A program made the position numbers and the translations under genes. From Ilumatobacteraceae bacterium (GTDB taxonomy: Bacteria; Actinomycetota; Acidimicrobiia; Acidimicrobiales; Ilumatobacteraceae), in assembly GCA_030728545.1 (NCBI GenBank), contig JANQZQ010000034.1, positions 1-7,019 of the forward strand: a stretch of DNA of 7,019 nt, read 5' to 3'. The notes under the pieces were generated by a model. The model did not search any database and was not told the DNA's origin. It saw nothing but the letters and a program-made list of their open reading frames with translations. Shown one piece after another: positions 1-6,072 of the stretch (positions within the stretch are counted from its first letter, which is position 1; each line of letters starts with the position of its first letter).

Positions 1-1
1 A

Positions 2-817
2 CTGGTGCACTACGTGCCGATCGAACTGCCCGGCGCACGCCTGCCACATGACATGGCATTTACACCGAACTATTCAATTCTCAACGACTGCCCGTTGTTT
101 TGGGATGCAGAACTCATGACCCGCGGTATTTATGCAACTCGGTATCACCGCGACATACCGATGCGTATTGGCATCATTCCGCGTTACGGTGCGTCGCACG
201 AAGTGAAGTGGTTTGACTGCCAACCAACGTTCGTATTGCACTGGATTAACGCCTGGGAAGAAGGTGACGAAGTGGTGGTGGATGGTTACTTCGAAGATGA
301 CCCATCGCCGCGCGTAGCCACTGACTCCACCATTGAGGCTCGCATGTTTCGTTTCTTGGATTTGCATTCGATGAAGTCGCGACCGTATCGCTGGCGATTC
401 AACATGCGTACCGGCGCAGTGCGTGAGGGTTATTTGAGCGACACCATCACCGAGTTCGGCATGATCAACCAGGCGTATGCCGGCCTTGCGTATCGGTATG
501 TGTATTCGGTGGTGCCCACCAAGGGCATGTTCACCTTTGATGGGCTGATCAAACATGATGTGCAGACTGGCCGTGAAGAAGTCGTGCTTTTTGGTGATGG
601 TGTTGTTGGCAGCGAAACCGTGGTGGCAAGCAAGCCCAATGCCGTGGATGAAGACGATGCGTGGCTCGTTACGTTTACCTCTGATGTGCCCAACGATGTG
701 TCACATTGTGTGGTGTACGACGCCAAGGCACTGAGTGATGGCCCGGTGGCACGCGTGCAACTGCCTGAGCGGATTTCCAGCGGCACGCATGCGTGCTGGG
801 CGGCTACAAGTCGTTGA
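2..817 (+). CDS. Carotenoid oxygenase family protein (RPE65/CCD-like), C-terminal part, 5' truncated
   Basis: This is the C-terminal part of a non-heme iron dioxygenase of the carotenoid cleavage/RPE65 family, which cuts carbon-carbon double bonds in carotenoids, apocarotenoids or stilbene-like substrates. The frame is open to the left edge, so the true start lies outside the window. Counting residues from the GTG at position 5, three of the four iron-binding histidines can be placed: H15 in LPHDMAFTPNY, H79 in FVLHWINAWEEGDEVVVDG (E85 fits the second-shell glutamate), and H262 in GTHACWAA near the C-terminus. The first ligand should lie upstream. Also family-like are RWRFNMRTGAVREG and the blade segment around EDDAWLVTF. 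No signal peptide or membrane segment is seen in the visible part. The stop codon overlaps the convergent MFS gene by 14 bases. The family is secure; the substrate cannot be told. Confidence 0.9.
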   Translation: MVHYVPIELPGARLPHDMAFTPNYSILNDCPLFWDAELMTRGIYATRYHRDIPMRIGIIPRYGASHEVKWFDCQPTFVLHWINAWEEGDEVVVDGYFEDDPSPRVATDSTIEARMFRFLDLHSMKSRPYRWRFNMRTGAVREGYLSDTITEFGMINQAYAGLAYRYVYSVVPTKGMFTFDGLIKHDVQTGREEVVLFGDGVVGSETVVASKPNAVDEDDAWLVTFTSDVPNDVSHCVVYDAKALSDGPVARVQLPERISSGTHACWAATSR

Positions 818-2006
818 GCGAACGCAGCGACACGATGGTCGCCGACGTGAGTGCAAACAATGCCAGCACGATGCTAAAAGTGGCGCGTAAGCCAAAGCTC
901 TCGATGCCCCAGCCAACCAGCAACTGTCCGATTGGTGGGGCTGCGTACACCAGTGACATCTGTAGACCATAAATTCGCCCCTGCGATGCCGGGTCGACTC
1001 GGCGTTGCACCACGGTGTTCCAGAGTGGGTTGAACGGGCCCCATCCCAAACCAGTGACGAATGCCAATAGAGCAAACACCGCAGTGCCAGGCAGAAAGCC
1101 CATCGGTAACAGTGCCGCAGTGGAAATCAGGATGATCATCCGCAGCAACTTGGTGGTGGGTATGCGCTCGGCGAGCTTGCCATAACCGAATGCGCCGCCG
1201 ACGACGCCGAGTGCCACCGATGACATCACAATGCCCAAGCCAACTGCATTATCGAGTGATTGAAAGTGTGTTGGCCAAATCACGGTGTCAATCGGCATGT
1301 ACAGCCCGCCCATGACAGTGAGCCCAAGAGTGAATGTAAGTAGAGCGCGATCTGATCGCAGCAGTGTCCACCCTCCGCGTAGCGATTGAACGAAGCCCTC
1401 GCTCGATTCGGAACGTGGCTCGTGATGTTCGCGAATGCGCATCGACCGCACCGCAAGTGCAGCCACGAGAAACAGTGCACTGGTGCCAGCGAAGGCCAGT
1501 ATCGGCCCACCAACGCTGATGCCCCATGCGCCGAGTGCAGGGCCCAGCATCCAGCCGATGGCAAAGAACCCTTCGTGCCGGCCGTTGGCTTTGTCCACTG
1601 CCATGCCTGATGACTCGGCAGCATTTGGGATAAGTGCTTTGCGCGCGGTGTAGCCAGCGGGGTCAAAAACTGCACCCAGCACCGCAAAACTGGCGATGAA
1701 GATGAAGTTCAATTCGGTGACGAGTTCACCAACCACAAAGAGCAGTACTGATGCACACGAAAAAATGTCGGACAATGCCGACACCGCACGACGACCGACG
1801 CGATCAATCAACCCACCGATGACTGGTGATACAAAGATTCCAGGCAGACTCACCAAGGCAGCAAGGAGCCCGGCTTGGGCCGGCGAACCAGTGCGCTCGA
1901 GCACGAGCCATGGCACGGTGATCATCACCACGCCGTTGGCCACACCCGAAGAGAGGTTGGCAACCTGCAGTCGGACGAATGCCGACCGTTGTAGGACTTG
2001 GCTCAC
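804..2006 (-). CDS. MFS transporter (MFS_3/EntS-like drug or metabolite exporter)
   Basis: This is a 400-residue major facilitator superfamily permease, a normal length for a 12-helix inner-membrane antiporter. Hydrophobic helices recur throughout. The loop between helices 2 and 3 carries motif A as GGLIDRVGRRAV (residues 64-75). DPAGYTARKALIPNA (115-129), the charged central loop (about 188-218, rich in R, E and H) and the later SQGRIYGLQ (341-349) resemble the MFS_3/enterobactin-exporter branch. The GTG start at 2006 overlaps the stop of the upstream oxidoreductase (GTGA), so the two are probably co-transcribed and translationally coupled. No good Shine-Dalgarno precedes it; a GGAG lies about 20 bases upstream, too far away. 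A possible leaderless -10 box (2014-2019) could give separate expression. The substrate is unknown, and export of a small organic compound is inferred from the family only. Confidence 0.88.
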   Translation of the reverse strand: MSQVLQRSAFVRLQVANLSSGVANGVVMITVPWLVLERTGSPAQAGLLAALVSLPGIFVSPVIGGLIDRVGRRAVSALSDIFSCASVLLFVVGELVTELNFIFIASFAVLGAVFDPAGYTARKALIPNAAESSGMAVDKANGRHEGFFAIGWMLGPALGAWGISVGGPILAFAGTSALFLVAALAVRSMRIREHHEPRSESSEGFVQSLRGGWTLLRSDRALLTFTLGLTVMGGLYMPIDTVIWPTHFQSLDNAVGLGIVMSSVALGVVGGAFGYGKLAERIPTTKLLRMIILISTAALLPMGFLPGTAVFALLAFVTGLGWGPFNPLWNTVVQRRVDPASQGRIYGLQMSLVYAAPPIGQLLVGWGIESFGLRATFSIVLALFALTSATIVSLRSLNDL

Positions 2007-2755
2007 CGTGTTGAGGCTAGGTACTTCTCCACTGCCGAGAGGTCGAATGGCTGACTCAACATCACAATCATGTGGTCGGCACCTGCAGCCGCATACTCGC
2101 TGACTTGCTCGAGCTCTTCTGGTTTTACCGCAACAGTGCGTTCGATGTCTTTGGGGTTACGGCCCACCTTGGCGCACCACTCGTTGAGAATGTCGTTTTT
2201 TCGTTTGAAGTTGTCTGGTGGCCCAAACGTGTTGAGCTGATCGGCGTATTGCGCAACGAGTCGCAGGGTGACGCGCTCACCGCTGCCACCAATCATGAGC
2301 GGAATCTTGCCGTTGACCGGGCCGGGGTTGAGTTTGCTCATCCGTTCTTTGATAACGGGAAGACCCGCTTCGAGCAATTTGAGTCGCCCAGGGCCGGTGC
2401 CAAACTCGTAGCCGTACTCCTGATAGTCGCGCTCAAACCAACCCGAGCCGATGCCCAGAACAAAACGCCCGTCACTGATGTGGTCAATGGTGCGCGCCAT
2501 GTCGGCGAGCAGTTGCGGGTTGCGATACGAGTAGCACGTGACAAGCGCGCCAATCGTGGCGTGTTTGGTGTCAGCAGCCATGGCGGCAAGCAGCGTGTAG
2601 CACTCAAAGTGTTCAGCCTCGGGGTCGCCAAACAGCGGATAAAAGTGGTCCCAGGTCCACAAGCTGTCGACGCCGAGATCGTCGGCGGCTCGCCAGGCCT
2701 GACGCATGGCCTTAACGGATGTGGCTTGTGGTTGGATTTGTACACCGATTTTCAT
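2003..2755 (-). CDS. LLM class F420-dependent oxidoreductase
   Basis: This is a luciferase-like monooxygenase-fold enzyme (TIM barrel) of the actinobacterial F420-dependent group, a soluble hydride-transfer oxidoreductase using coenzyme F420 (or possibly FMN). Diagnostic stretches are the N-terminal MKIGVQIQPQ strand, SLWTWDHFYP (31-40), RNPQLLADMARTIDHISDGR (78-97), the following LGIGSGWFERDYQEYG (100-115), and PLMIGGSGERVTLRLVAQYAD (152-172). At 250 residues it is shorter than many family members (roughly 280-340); the region after the GSGW motif looks trimmed, but the core motifs are intact. The ATG at 2755 is supported by a -10 box (TAGGTT) ending six bases upstream, which predicts a leaderless mRNA. 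It is the first gene of a two-gene unit with the MFS transporter and is divergent from purH. The family is clear; the substrate is unknown. Confidence 0.92.
   Translation of the reverse strand: MKIGVQIQPQATSVKAMRQAWRAADDLGVDSLWTWDHFYPLFGDPEAEHFECYTLLAAMAADTKHATIGALVTCYSYRNPQLLADMARTIDHISDGRFVLGIGSGWFERDYQEYGYEFGTGPGRLKLLEAGLPVIKERMSKLNPGPVNGKIPLMIGGSGERVTLRLVAQYADQLNTFGPPDNFKRKNDILNEWCAKVGRNPKDIERTVAVKPEELEQVSEYAAAGADHMIVMLSQPFDLSAVEKYLASTR
2014..2019 (-). promoter_or_regulatory. Possible internal leaderless -10 box for the MFS gene
   Basis: The minus strand reads TAGCCT, then seven bases, then the GTG start (2006). It lies within the last codons of the oxidoreductase gene. The gap is one base longer than at the other sites, and a TANNNT match is common by chance, so this is only a candidate for separate expression of the transporter. 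Confidence 0.25.
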
Positions 2756-2761
2756 GCCCTG

Positions 2762-2767
2762 AACCTA
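2762..2767 (-). promoter_or_regulatory. -10 box of leaderless promoter for the LLM oxidoreductase
   Basis: The minus strand reads TAGGTT, then CAGGGC, then ATG (2755). This matches the TANNNT -10 consensus of actinobacterial leaderless promoters, with a six-base gap that puts the transcription start at or next to the A of ATG. No -35 box is visible at the usual spacing, and there is no Shine-Dalgarno. The box shares its TA (2766-2767) with the opposite purH -10 box. This is inference from sequence; no transcript data were available. Confidence 0.55.
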
Positions 2768-2771
2768 GTCT
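2766..2771 (+). promoter_or_regulatory. -10 box of leaderless promoter for purH
   Basis: The plus strand reads TAGTCT, then GGGCGC, then GTG (2778). The TANNNT box ends six bases before the start codon, which fits a leaderless purH transcript beginning at the G of GTG. No Shine-Dalgarno could fit, because the region upstream is the oxidoreductase start. It overlaps the opposite-strand -10 box by two bases, so RNA polymerase probably cannot occupy both directions at once. Confidence 0.55.
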
Positions 2772-2777
2772 GGGCGC

Positions 2778-4313
2778 GTGCCAAGGGCCCTGCTGAGTGT
2801 TTATGACAAAACTGGTGTGGTCGATTTCGCGAGTGCGTTGCACGAACTCGGCTGGGATTTGCTCGCCAGTGGCGGCACGGCCCAAGCATTGCGCGAGGCT
2901 TCGCTGCCCGTTGTTGACATCGCCGATGTAACGGGGTACCCGGCGATTCTCGGGCATCGCGTGGTGACACTGCACCCGTCGGTGCACGGCGGCATTCTGG
3001 CCGACACAACAGATGCAACGCACCGCGCAGATTTAGAGCGACACAATATTTCGCCGATTGATTTGGTGGCGGTGAGTCTGTATCCGTTTGATACAAAACC
3101 AAGCATCGAGTTGATTGATATCGGTGGCCCGTCGCTGGTGCGTGGGGCGGCCAAGAACCATGCGCGTGTCGCAGTGGTGACTGATCGCGCACAATATGGC
3201 GAGGTGCTCGCCGAGTTGCGCGCATCTGGCGCCTTGAGTGCGGGCACTCGCCAGCAGCTTGCCGCGCGTGCATTTGCAGTGACTGCGGCATATGACGCAC
3301 AAGTTGCTGCGTGGTTTGCGCGGGCAACTAGTGATGATGCAGATCTCGCTGCACAGCAGGATGCACAGCCTGACGCCTTGCCTGAGCGGCTCACCCTGCA
3401 GTTAGAGCGCGAGGCGACGTTGCGTTATGGCGAAAACCCACATCAACGTGGCGCGCGATATCGCGTCGTGGGCGAACGCAGTTGGTGGAGCAGTGCCGAA
3501 CAACTTGGCGGCAAAGAGATGTCGTATCTCAATGTGTTTGATGCCGACGCTGCGTGGTCGCTCGTGCATCGATTTGCCGAACCTGCCGCCGTGGTCGTGA
3601 AGCACGCCAACCCATGTGGGTTGGCAGTTGCATCCGATATCGAAACTGCTTACAAGCGGGCGCATGAGTGCGACCCGGTGAGTGCGTTCGGTGGCATCGT
3701 TGGGCTGAATCGCCCGATGACCAAAGCCACGGCGCTGGCATTGGTGGAGGTGTTTACCGAGGTGGTGATTGCACCCGACTTCGAGCCGGCAGCGCTTGAG
3801 GTTTTGCTCACAAAAAAGAACCTACGAATTTTGCGCGCACAACAACCGTTTAGGGATGGTTGGTCGCTGCGTGGTGTGGATGGTGCTGTGCTTCTGCAAG
3901 ACCACGATGCGCCATCGGCCGATACATCACAGTGGCAGGTGGTAAGCACCAAGCAGCCAACTGCCGCACAGTTGCGCGACGCAGCGGTGGCATGGGTGAC
4001 GTGTGCTGCGGTGAGTTCGAATGCCATCGTGTTGGCACGTGATAACAGCGCCGTTGGCATCGGCGCGGGTCAACAGAATCGGGTGGACGCTGCACGCATT
4101 GCGTGCACGCGAGCAGGCGAGCGGGCCCAAGGGGCCGTGGCGGCGAGCGATGCGTTCTTCCCATTTCGTGATGGTCCCGATGCGTTGGCTGCTGTTGGCG
4201 TTGCGGTCATCGTGCAACCAGGTGGAAGTCAGCGTGATGACGAATCGATCGCCGCCGCTAATGAGCATGGCATGGTGATGATTTTTACTGGCCAGCGCCA
4301 CTTTCGGCACTAG
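2778..4313 (+). CDS. purH: Bifunctional AICAR formyltransferase/IMP cyclohydrolase
   Basis: This cytosolic enzyme catalyses the last two steps of IMP synthesis: AICAR plus 10-formyl-THF to FAICAR, then ring closure to IMP. It has 511 residues (E. coli about 529). The N-terminal MGS-like cyclohydrolase domain (about 1-195) shows LLSVYDKTG (5-13), ASGGTA (30-35), TLHPSVHGGIL (64-74), SLYPF (100-104), IDIGGP (113-118) and AAKNHARV (124-131). The C-terminal formyltransferase domain shows RYGENPHQ (216-223), the catalytic-type KH in VVVKHANPCG (K275, H276), DPVSAFGGIVG (299-309), SDAFFPFRDG (457-466) and the usual end GQRHFRH. The GTG start at 2778 fits both the family N-terminus and the leaderless -10 box. 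Oddities: the lysine of the usual RVKTLHPK motif is V63 and the next is S68; the loop before IDIGGP is about nine residues shorter than in E. coli; and the usual WKVAKYVKSNAI-type motif reads WVTCAAVSSNAI (406-417). The frame is intact, so it is probably functional. Confidence 0.97.
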   Translation: MPRALLSVYDKTGVVDFASALHELGWDLLASGGTAQALREASLPVVDIADVTGYPAILGHRVVTLHPSVHGGILADTTDATHRADLERHNISPIDLVAVSLYPFDTKPSIELIDIGGPSLVRGAAKNHARVAVVTDRAQYGEVLAELRASGALSAGTRQQLAARAFAVTAAYDAQVAAWFARATSDDADLAAQQDAQPDALPERLTLQLEREATLRYGENPHQRGARYRVVGERSWWSSAEQLGGKEMSYLNVFDADAAWSLVHRFAEPAAVVVKHANPCGLAVASDIETAYKRAHECDPVSAFGGIVGLNRPMTKATALALVEVFTEVVIAPDFEPAALEVLLTKKNLRILRAQQPFRDGWSLRGVDGAVLLQDHDAPSADTSQWQVVSTKQPTAAQLRDAAVAWVTCAAVSSNAIVLARDNSAVGIGAGQQNRVDAARIACTRAGERAQGAVAASDAFFPFRDGPDALAAVGVAVIVQPGGSQRDDESIAAANEHGMVMIFTGQRHFRH

Positions 4314-4358
4314 CCGTAGTTGCAAATCTGTTGCGTCTGAGTAGCGGGTAAACCGATC

Positions 4359-5480
4359 TCAACTTTGCACTGTGATGTTGTCACGCAATTGATGGGCCGC
4401 AGCTAGCACCTCGGCCGCACGGTTGCCCACCACAGTGAGGTGCCCCATCTTGCGGCCCGGTCGGGCCTCGCTCTTGCCGTAGAGGTGAAGGTGTGCGTGG
4501 GGATTCGCGCGCGCAATATCGGTTTGCAATTCGCCATGTTGCCATCGATCTCCCAGCAGATTGACCATCGCCACCGCTGGGTGTGTCATTGCCGAATTAC
4601 CAAGCGGTGTGCCGACCAGGGTGTGAACCTGTTGCTCAAATTGGCTGGTCTGGGCTGCATTGAGTGTCCAATGCCCGCTGTTGTGGGGCCGCGGTGCAAT
4701 CTCGTTAACCAGCAACTCGCTGTCTGACACAAAAAATTCCACGCCAAGCACGCCGACATAGTTCAACCGCTCGGCAATGTGCACGGCTATCGCTTGCGCC
4801 TTGCGGGCAATGACGTCATCGGCATAGGGGGCAGTGCTCGAGTCGAGAATGCCATTGATGTGCACATTGTGGGTGGTGGCAAACATCGCCATCTCACCGT
4901 CACCTCCGCGGGCGACAACCACCGACAGTTCGGCATCGAGTGGCACCAATAGTTCGAGCACGCACGGCACGCTGCCAAGCGCAACGAAGGCATCAGCGAG
5001 TTGTTCGGCGTGGTCGATACGGCGCTGGCCTTTGCCGTCGTAGCCAAGTCGAGCAGTTTTGATAATGCCAGGAAACAATGGTCGCTCAACAGCTGCTGCG
5101 ATGTCAGTCGGTGCTTCGATGATTGCAAAAGGCGCGATAGCCAAACCATTCTCGCCACAGAAACGTTTTTCGCTACGCCGATCTTGGGCAACCGCCACTG
5201 CTACCGATGATGGCCGTACCACAATCTGGCGTTCCAACAGCTCAAGGGCAGCCACTGACGGATTCTCAAACTCGACGGTGGCAGCACAGCACAGGTTGGC
5301 CAGTTGCGCCAGCGCGTCTGGGTCGTCGTATGGCGCCATGATGTGTTCATCAGCCACGGCTCCGGCTGGTGACTGCGGGTCGGGCTCGAGCACAACCACT
5401 CGGTATCCCATCGCTTGGGCTGCCAAAACGAAGTAGCGACCAAGTTGCCCGCCGCCGATAACGCCGAGTGCATCACCCAT
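4359..5480 (-). CDS. purK: N5-carboxyaminoimidazole ribonucleotide synthase
   Basis: This ATP-grasp enzyme turns AIR, bicarbonate and ATP into N5-CAIR, the substrate of PurE. It has 373 residues, a normal length. Visible in order are the N-terminal nucleotide-fold motif GVIGGGQLGRY (6-16), TVEFENPS (68-75), the ATP-grasp lid IIKTARLGYDGKGQ (139-152), the metal-binding and substrate motif VNEIAPRPHNSGHWT (258-272), and the C-terminal LHLYGKSEARPGRKMGHLT (331-349). The ATG at 5480 shares one base with the purE stop (TGATG on the minus strand), and no Shine-Dalgarno or -10 box lies just upstream, so translation is probably coupled to purE. Its end faces the purH end across 45 bases; no hairpin with a T-tract is visible there. 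Confidence 0.97.
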   Translation of the reverse strand: MGDALGVIGGGQLGRYFVLAAQAMGYRVVVLEPDPQSPAGAVADEHIMAPYDDPDALAQLANLCCAATVEFENPSVAALELLERQIVVRPSSVAVAVAQDRRSEKRFCGENGLAIAPFAIIEAPTDIAAAVERPLFPGIIKTARLGYDGKGQRRIDHAEQLADAFVALGSVPCVLELLVPLDAELSVVVARGGDGEMAMFATTHNVHINGILDSSTAPYADDVIARKAQAIAVHIAERLNYVGVLGVEFFVSDSELLVNEIAPRPHNSGHWTLNAAQTSQFEQQVHTLVGTPLGNSAMTHPAVAMVNLLGDRWQHGELQTDIARANPHAHLHLYGKSEARPGRKMGHLTVVGNRAAEVLAAAHQLRDNITVQS

Positions 5481-5989
5481 CAGGCAGGCGGCAAAGTTGA
5501 TGACGCAGCAGCATCGTGGCGTGCGCGACGAAACTCAATCAACTTGTCGTGCAATGCCCGATCATCGTGGGCGAGCATGGCCAGGGCGAACAGGGCAGCG
5601 TTGATTGCCCCTGCTTCACCGATGGCAAAAGTCGCCACCGGCGTGCCAGCAGGCATCTGCACGATGGAATACAGCGAGTCGTGCCCGGCCAGATGTGTGG
5701 TGGGCACCGGAACACCGAGCACCGGCACCGTGGTTTTGGCCGCAAGCATTCCTGGCAGGTGGGCTGCACCGCCCGCACCAGCAATGATGGCGCGCAGGCC
5801 CATTTTTGCAGCAGATTCGGCGAACGTAAAAAGTTCATCAGGCATTCGGTGTGCCGAGAGCACTTGAGTGTGGGCAACCACAGAAAATGCCTCGAGTGTT
5901 TCCACTGCTTTGCTCATTGTTGGCCAGTCACTCTGTGAGCCCATCACTACTGCGATGAGTGATGGTGTGGGGCTGGTCACACTCGGCAC
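5480..5989 (-). CDS. purE: N5-carboxyaminoimidazole ribonucleotide mutase
   Basis: This class I PurE moves the carboxyl group of N5-CAIR to C4 to give CAIR, and works directly after PurK, whose gene follows with a TGATG overlap. Counted from the GTG at 5989 it has 169 residues, close to the family norm. It shows AVVMGSQSDWPTM (13-25), the active-site SAHRMPDEL (45-53) with the conserved histidine H47, GAGGAAHLPGMLAAKTTVPVLGVPV (71-95, in two adjoining stretches) and DSLYSIVQMPAG (104-115). Start choice: the frame stays open to a TTG at 6031 (183 residues), but the extra 14 residues are not family-like, and a TANNNT -10 box (5996-6001) ends exactly six bases before the GTG at 5989. A second GTG at 5980 is possible. 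The function is certain; the start is likely but not proven. Confidence 0.93.
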   Translation of the reverse strand: MPSVTSPTPSLIAVVMGSQSDWPTMSKAVETLEAFSVVAHTQVLSAHRMPDELFTFAESAAKMGLRAIIAGAGGAAHLPGMLAAKTTVPVLGVPVPTTHLAGHDSLYSIVQMPAGTPVATFAIGEAGAINAALFALAMLAHDDRALHDKLIEFRRARHDAAASSTLPPA

Positions 5990-5995
5990 CTGACA

Positions 5996-6001
5996 AGCGT
6001 A
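5996..6001 (-). promoter_or_regulatory. -10 box of leaderless promoter for purEK
   Basis: The minus strand reads TACGCT, then TGTCAG, then GTG (5989). The six-base gap is the same as at purH, the oxidoreductase and purSL. It would drive a leaderless purE-purK transcript starting at the GTG. No convincing -35 is seen. The evidence is partly circular, because this box was also used to choose the purE start. Confidence 0.5.
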
Positions 6002-6016
6002 GACCGAGTGAGCACA

Positions 6017-6031
6017 TTGACTTTTTGTCAA
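6017..6031. repeat. Short inverted repeat in the purE/purSL spacer
   Basis: TTGAC (6017-6021) and GTCAA (6027-6031) are perfect inverted arms around five Ts. The repeat lies between the purE and purSL -10 boxes, where an operator could sit, and covers the rejected TTG start of purE. The arms are only five bases long, so chance is quite possible. It is not at the correct distance to act as a -35 for either promoter. Confidence 0.25.
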
Positions 6032-6056
6032 ATCGCGGCCGTGGCGGTGGGCGAAA

Positions 6057-6062
6057 AAACTA
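6057..6062 (-). promoter_or_regulatory. Possible mirrored -10 box, minus strand
   Basis: The left half of the AAACTAGTTT palindrome gives TAGTTT on the minus strand, sharing its TA step with the purSL -10 box. It predicts a start near 6050 and a purEK transcript with a leader of about 60 bases, in addition to the leaderless one. This rests on symmetry only. Confidence 0.3.
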
Positions 6063-6066
6063 GTTT
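6061..6066 (+). promoter_or_regulatory. -10 box of leaderless promoter for purSL
   Basis: TAGTTT is followed by CTTGCT and then ATG (6073). The box matches TANNNT with the six-base gap that gives a leaderless transcript. It is the right half of the perfect palindrome AAACTAGTTT (6057-6066), so the minus strand carries an identical box. No Shine-Dalgarno precedes the ATG. Confidence 0.6.
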
Positions 6067-6072
6067 CTTGCT

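Noticed and set aside
74..786. Overlapping minus-strand open frames (74-556 and 430-786) against the carotenoid oxygenase
   Set aside because: The sense frame contains the iron-ligand histidine motifs; the antisense translations show no recognisable motifs.
2072..2806. Long plus-strand open frame (244 codons) antisense to the LLM oxidoreductase
   Set aside because: It lies across a gene with clear family motifs, its translation resembles no family, and it would also run into the purH start. It is a shadow of codon bias.
2801..3394. Minus-strand open frame of 197 codons inside purH
   Set aside because: It is fully antisense to the conserved purH N-terminal domain, with a low-complexity alanine/serine-rich translation. 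It is not a gene.
4314..4358. Possible terminator between convergent purH and purK
   Set aside because: CGGGTAAACCG gives only a three-base-pair stem, with no T-tract; the TGCAAA/TTTGCA arms (4321-4326, 4364-4369) are far apart and AT-rich. It does not support an intrinsic terminator.
5989..6031. TTG at 6031 as the purE start
   Set aside because: It adds a non-conserved extension, has no Shine-Dalgarno, and would place the leaderless promoter inside the gene.
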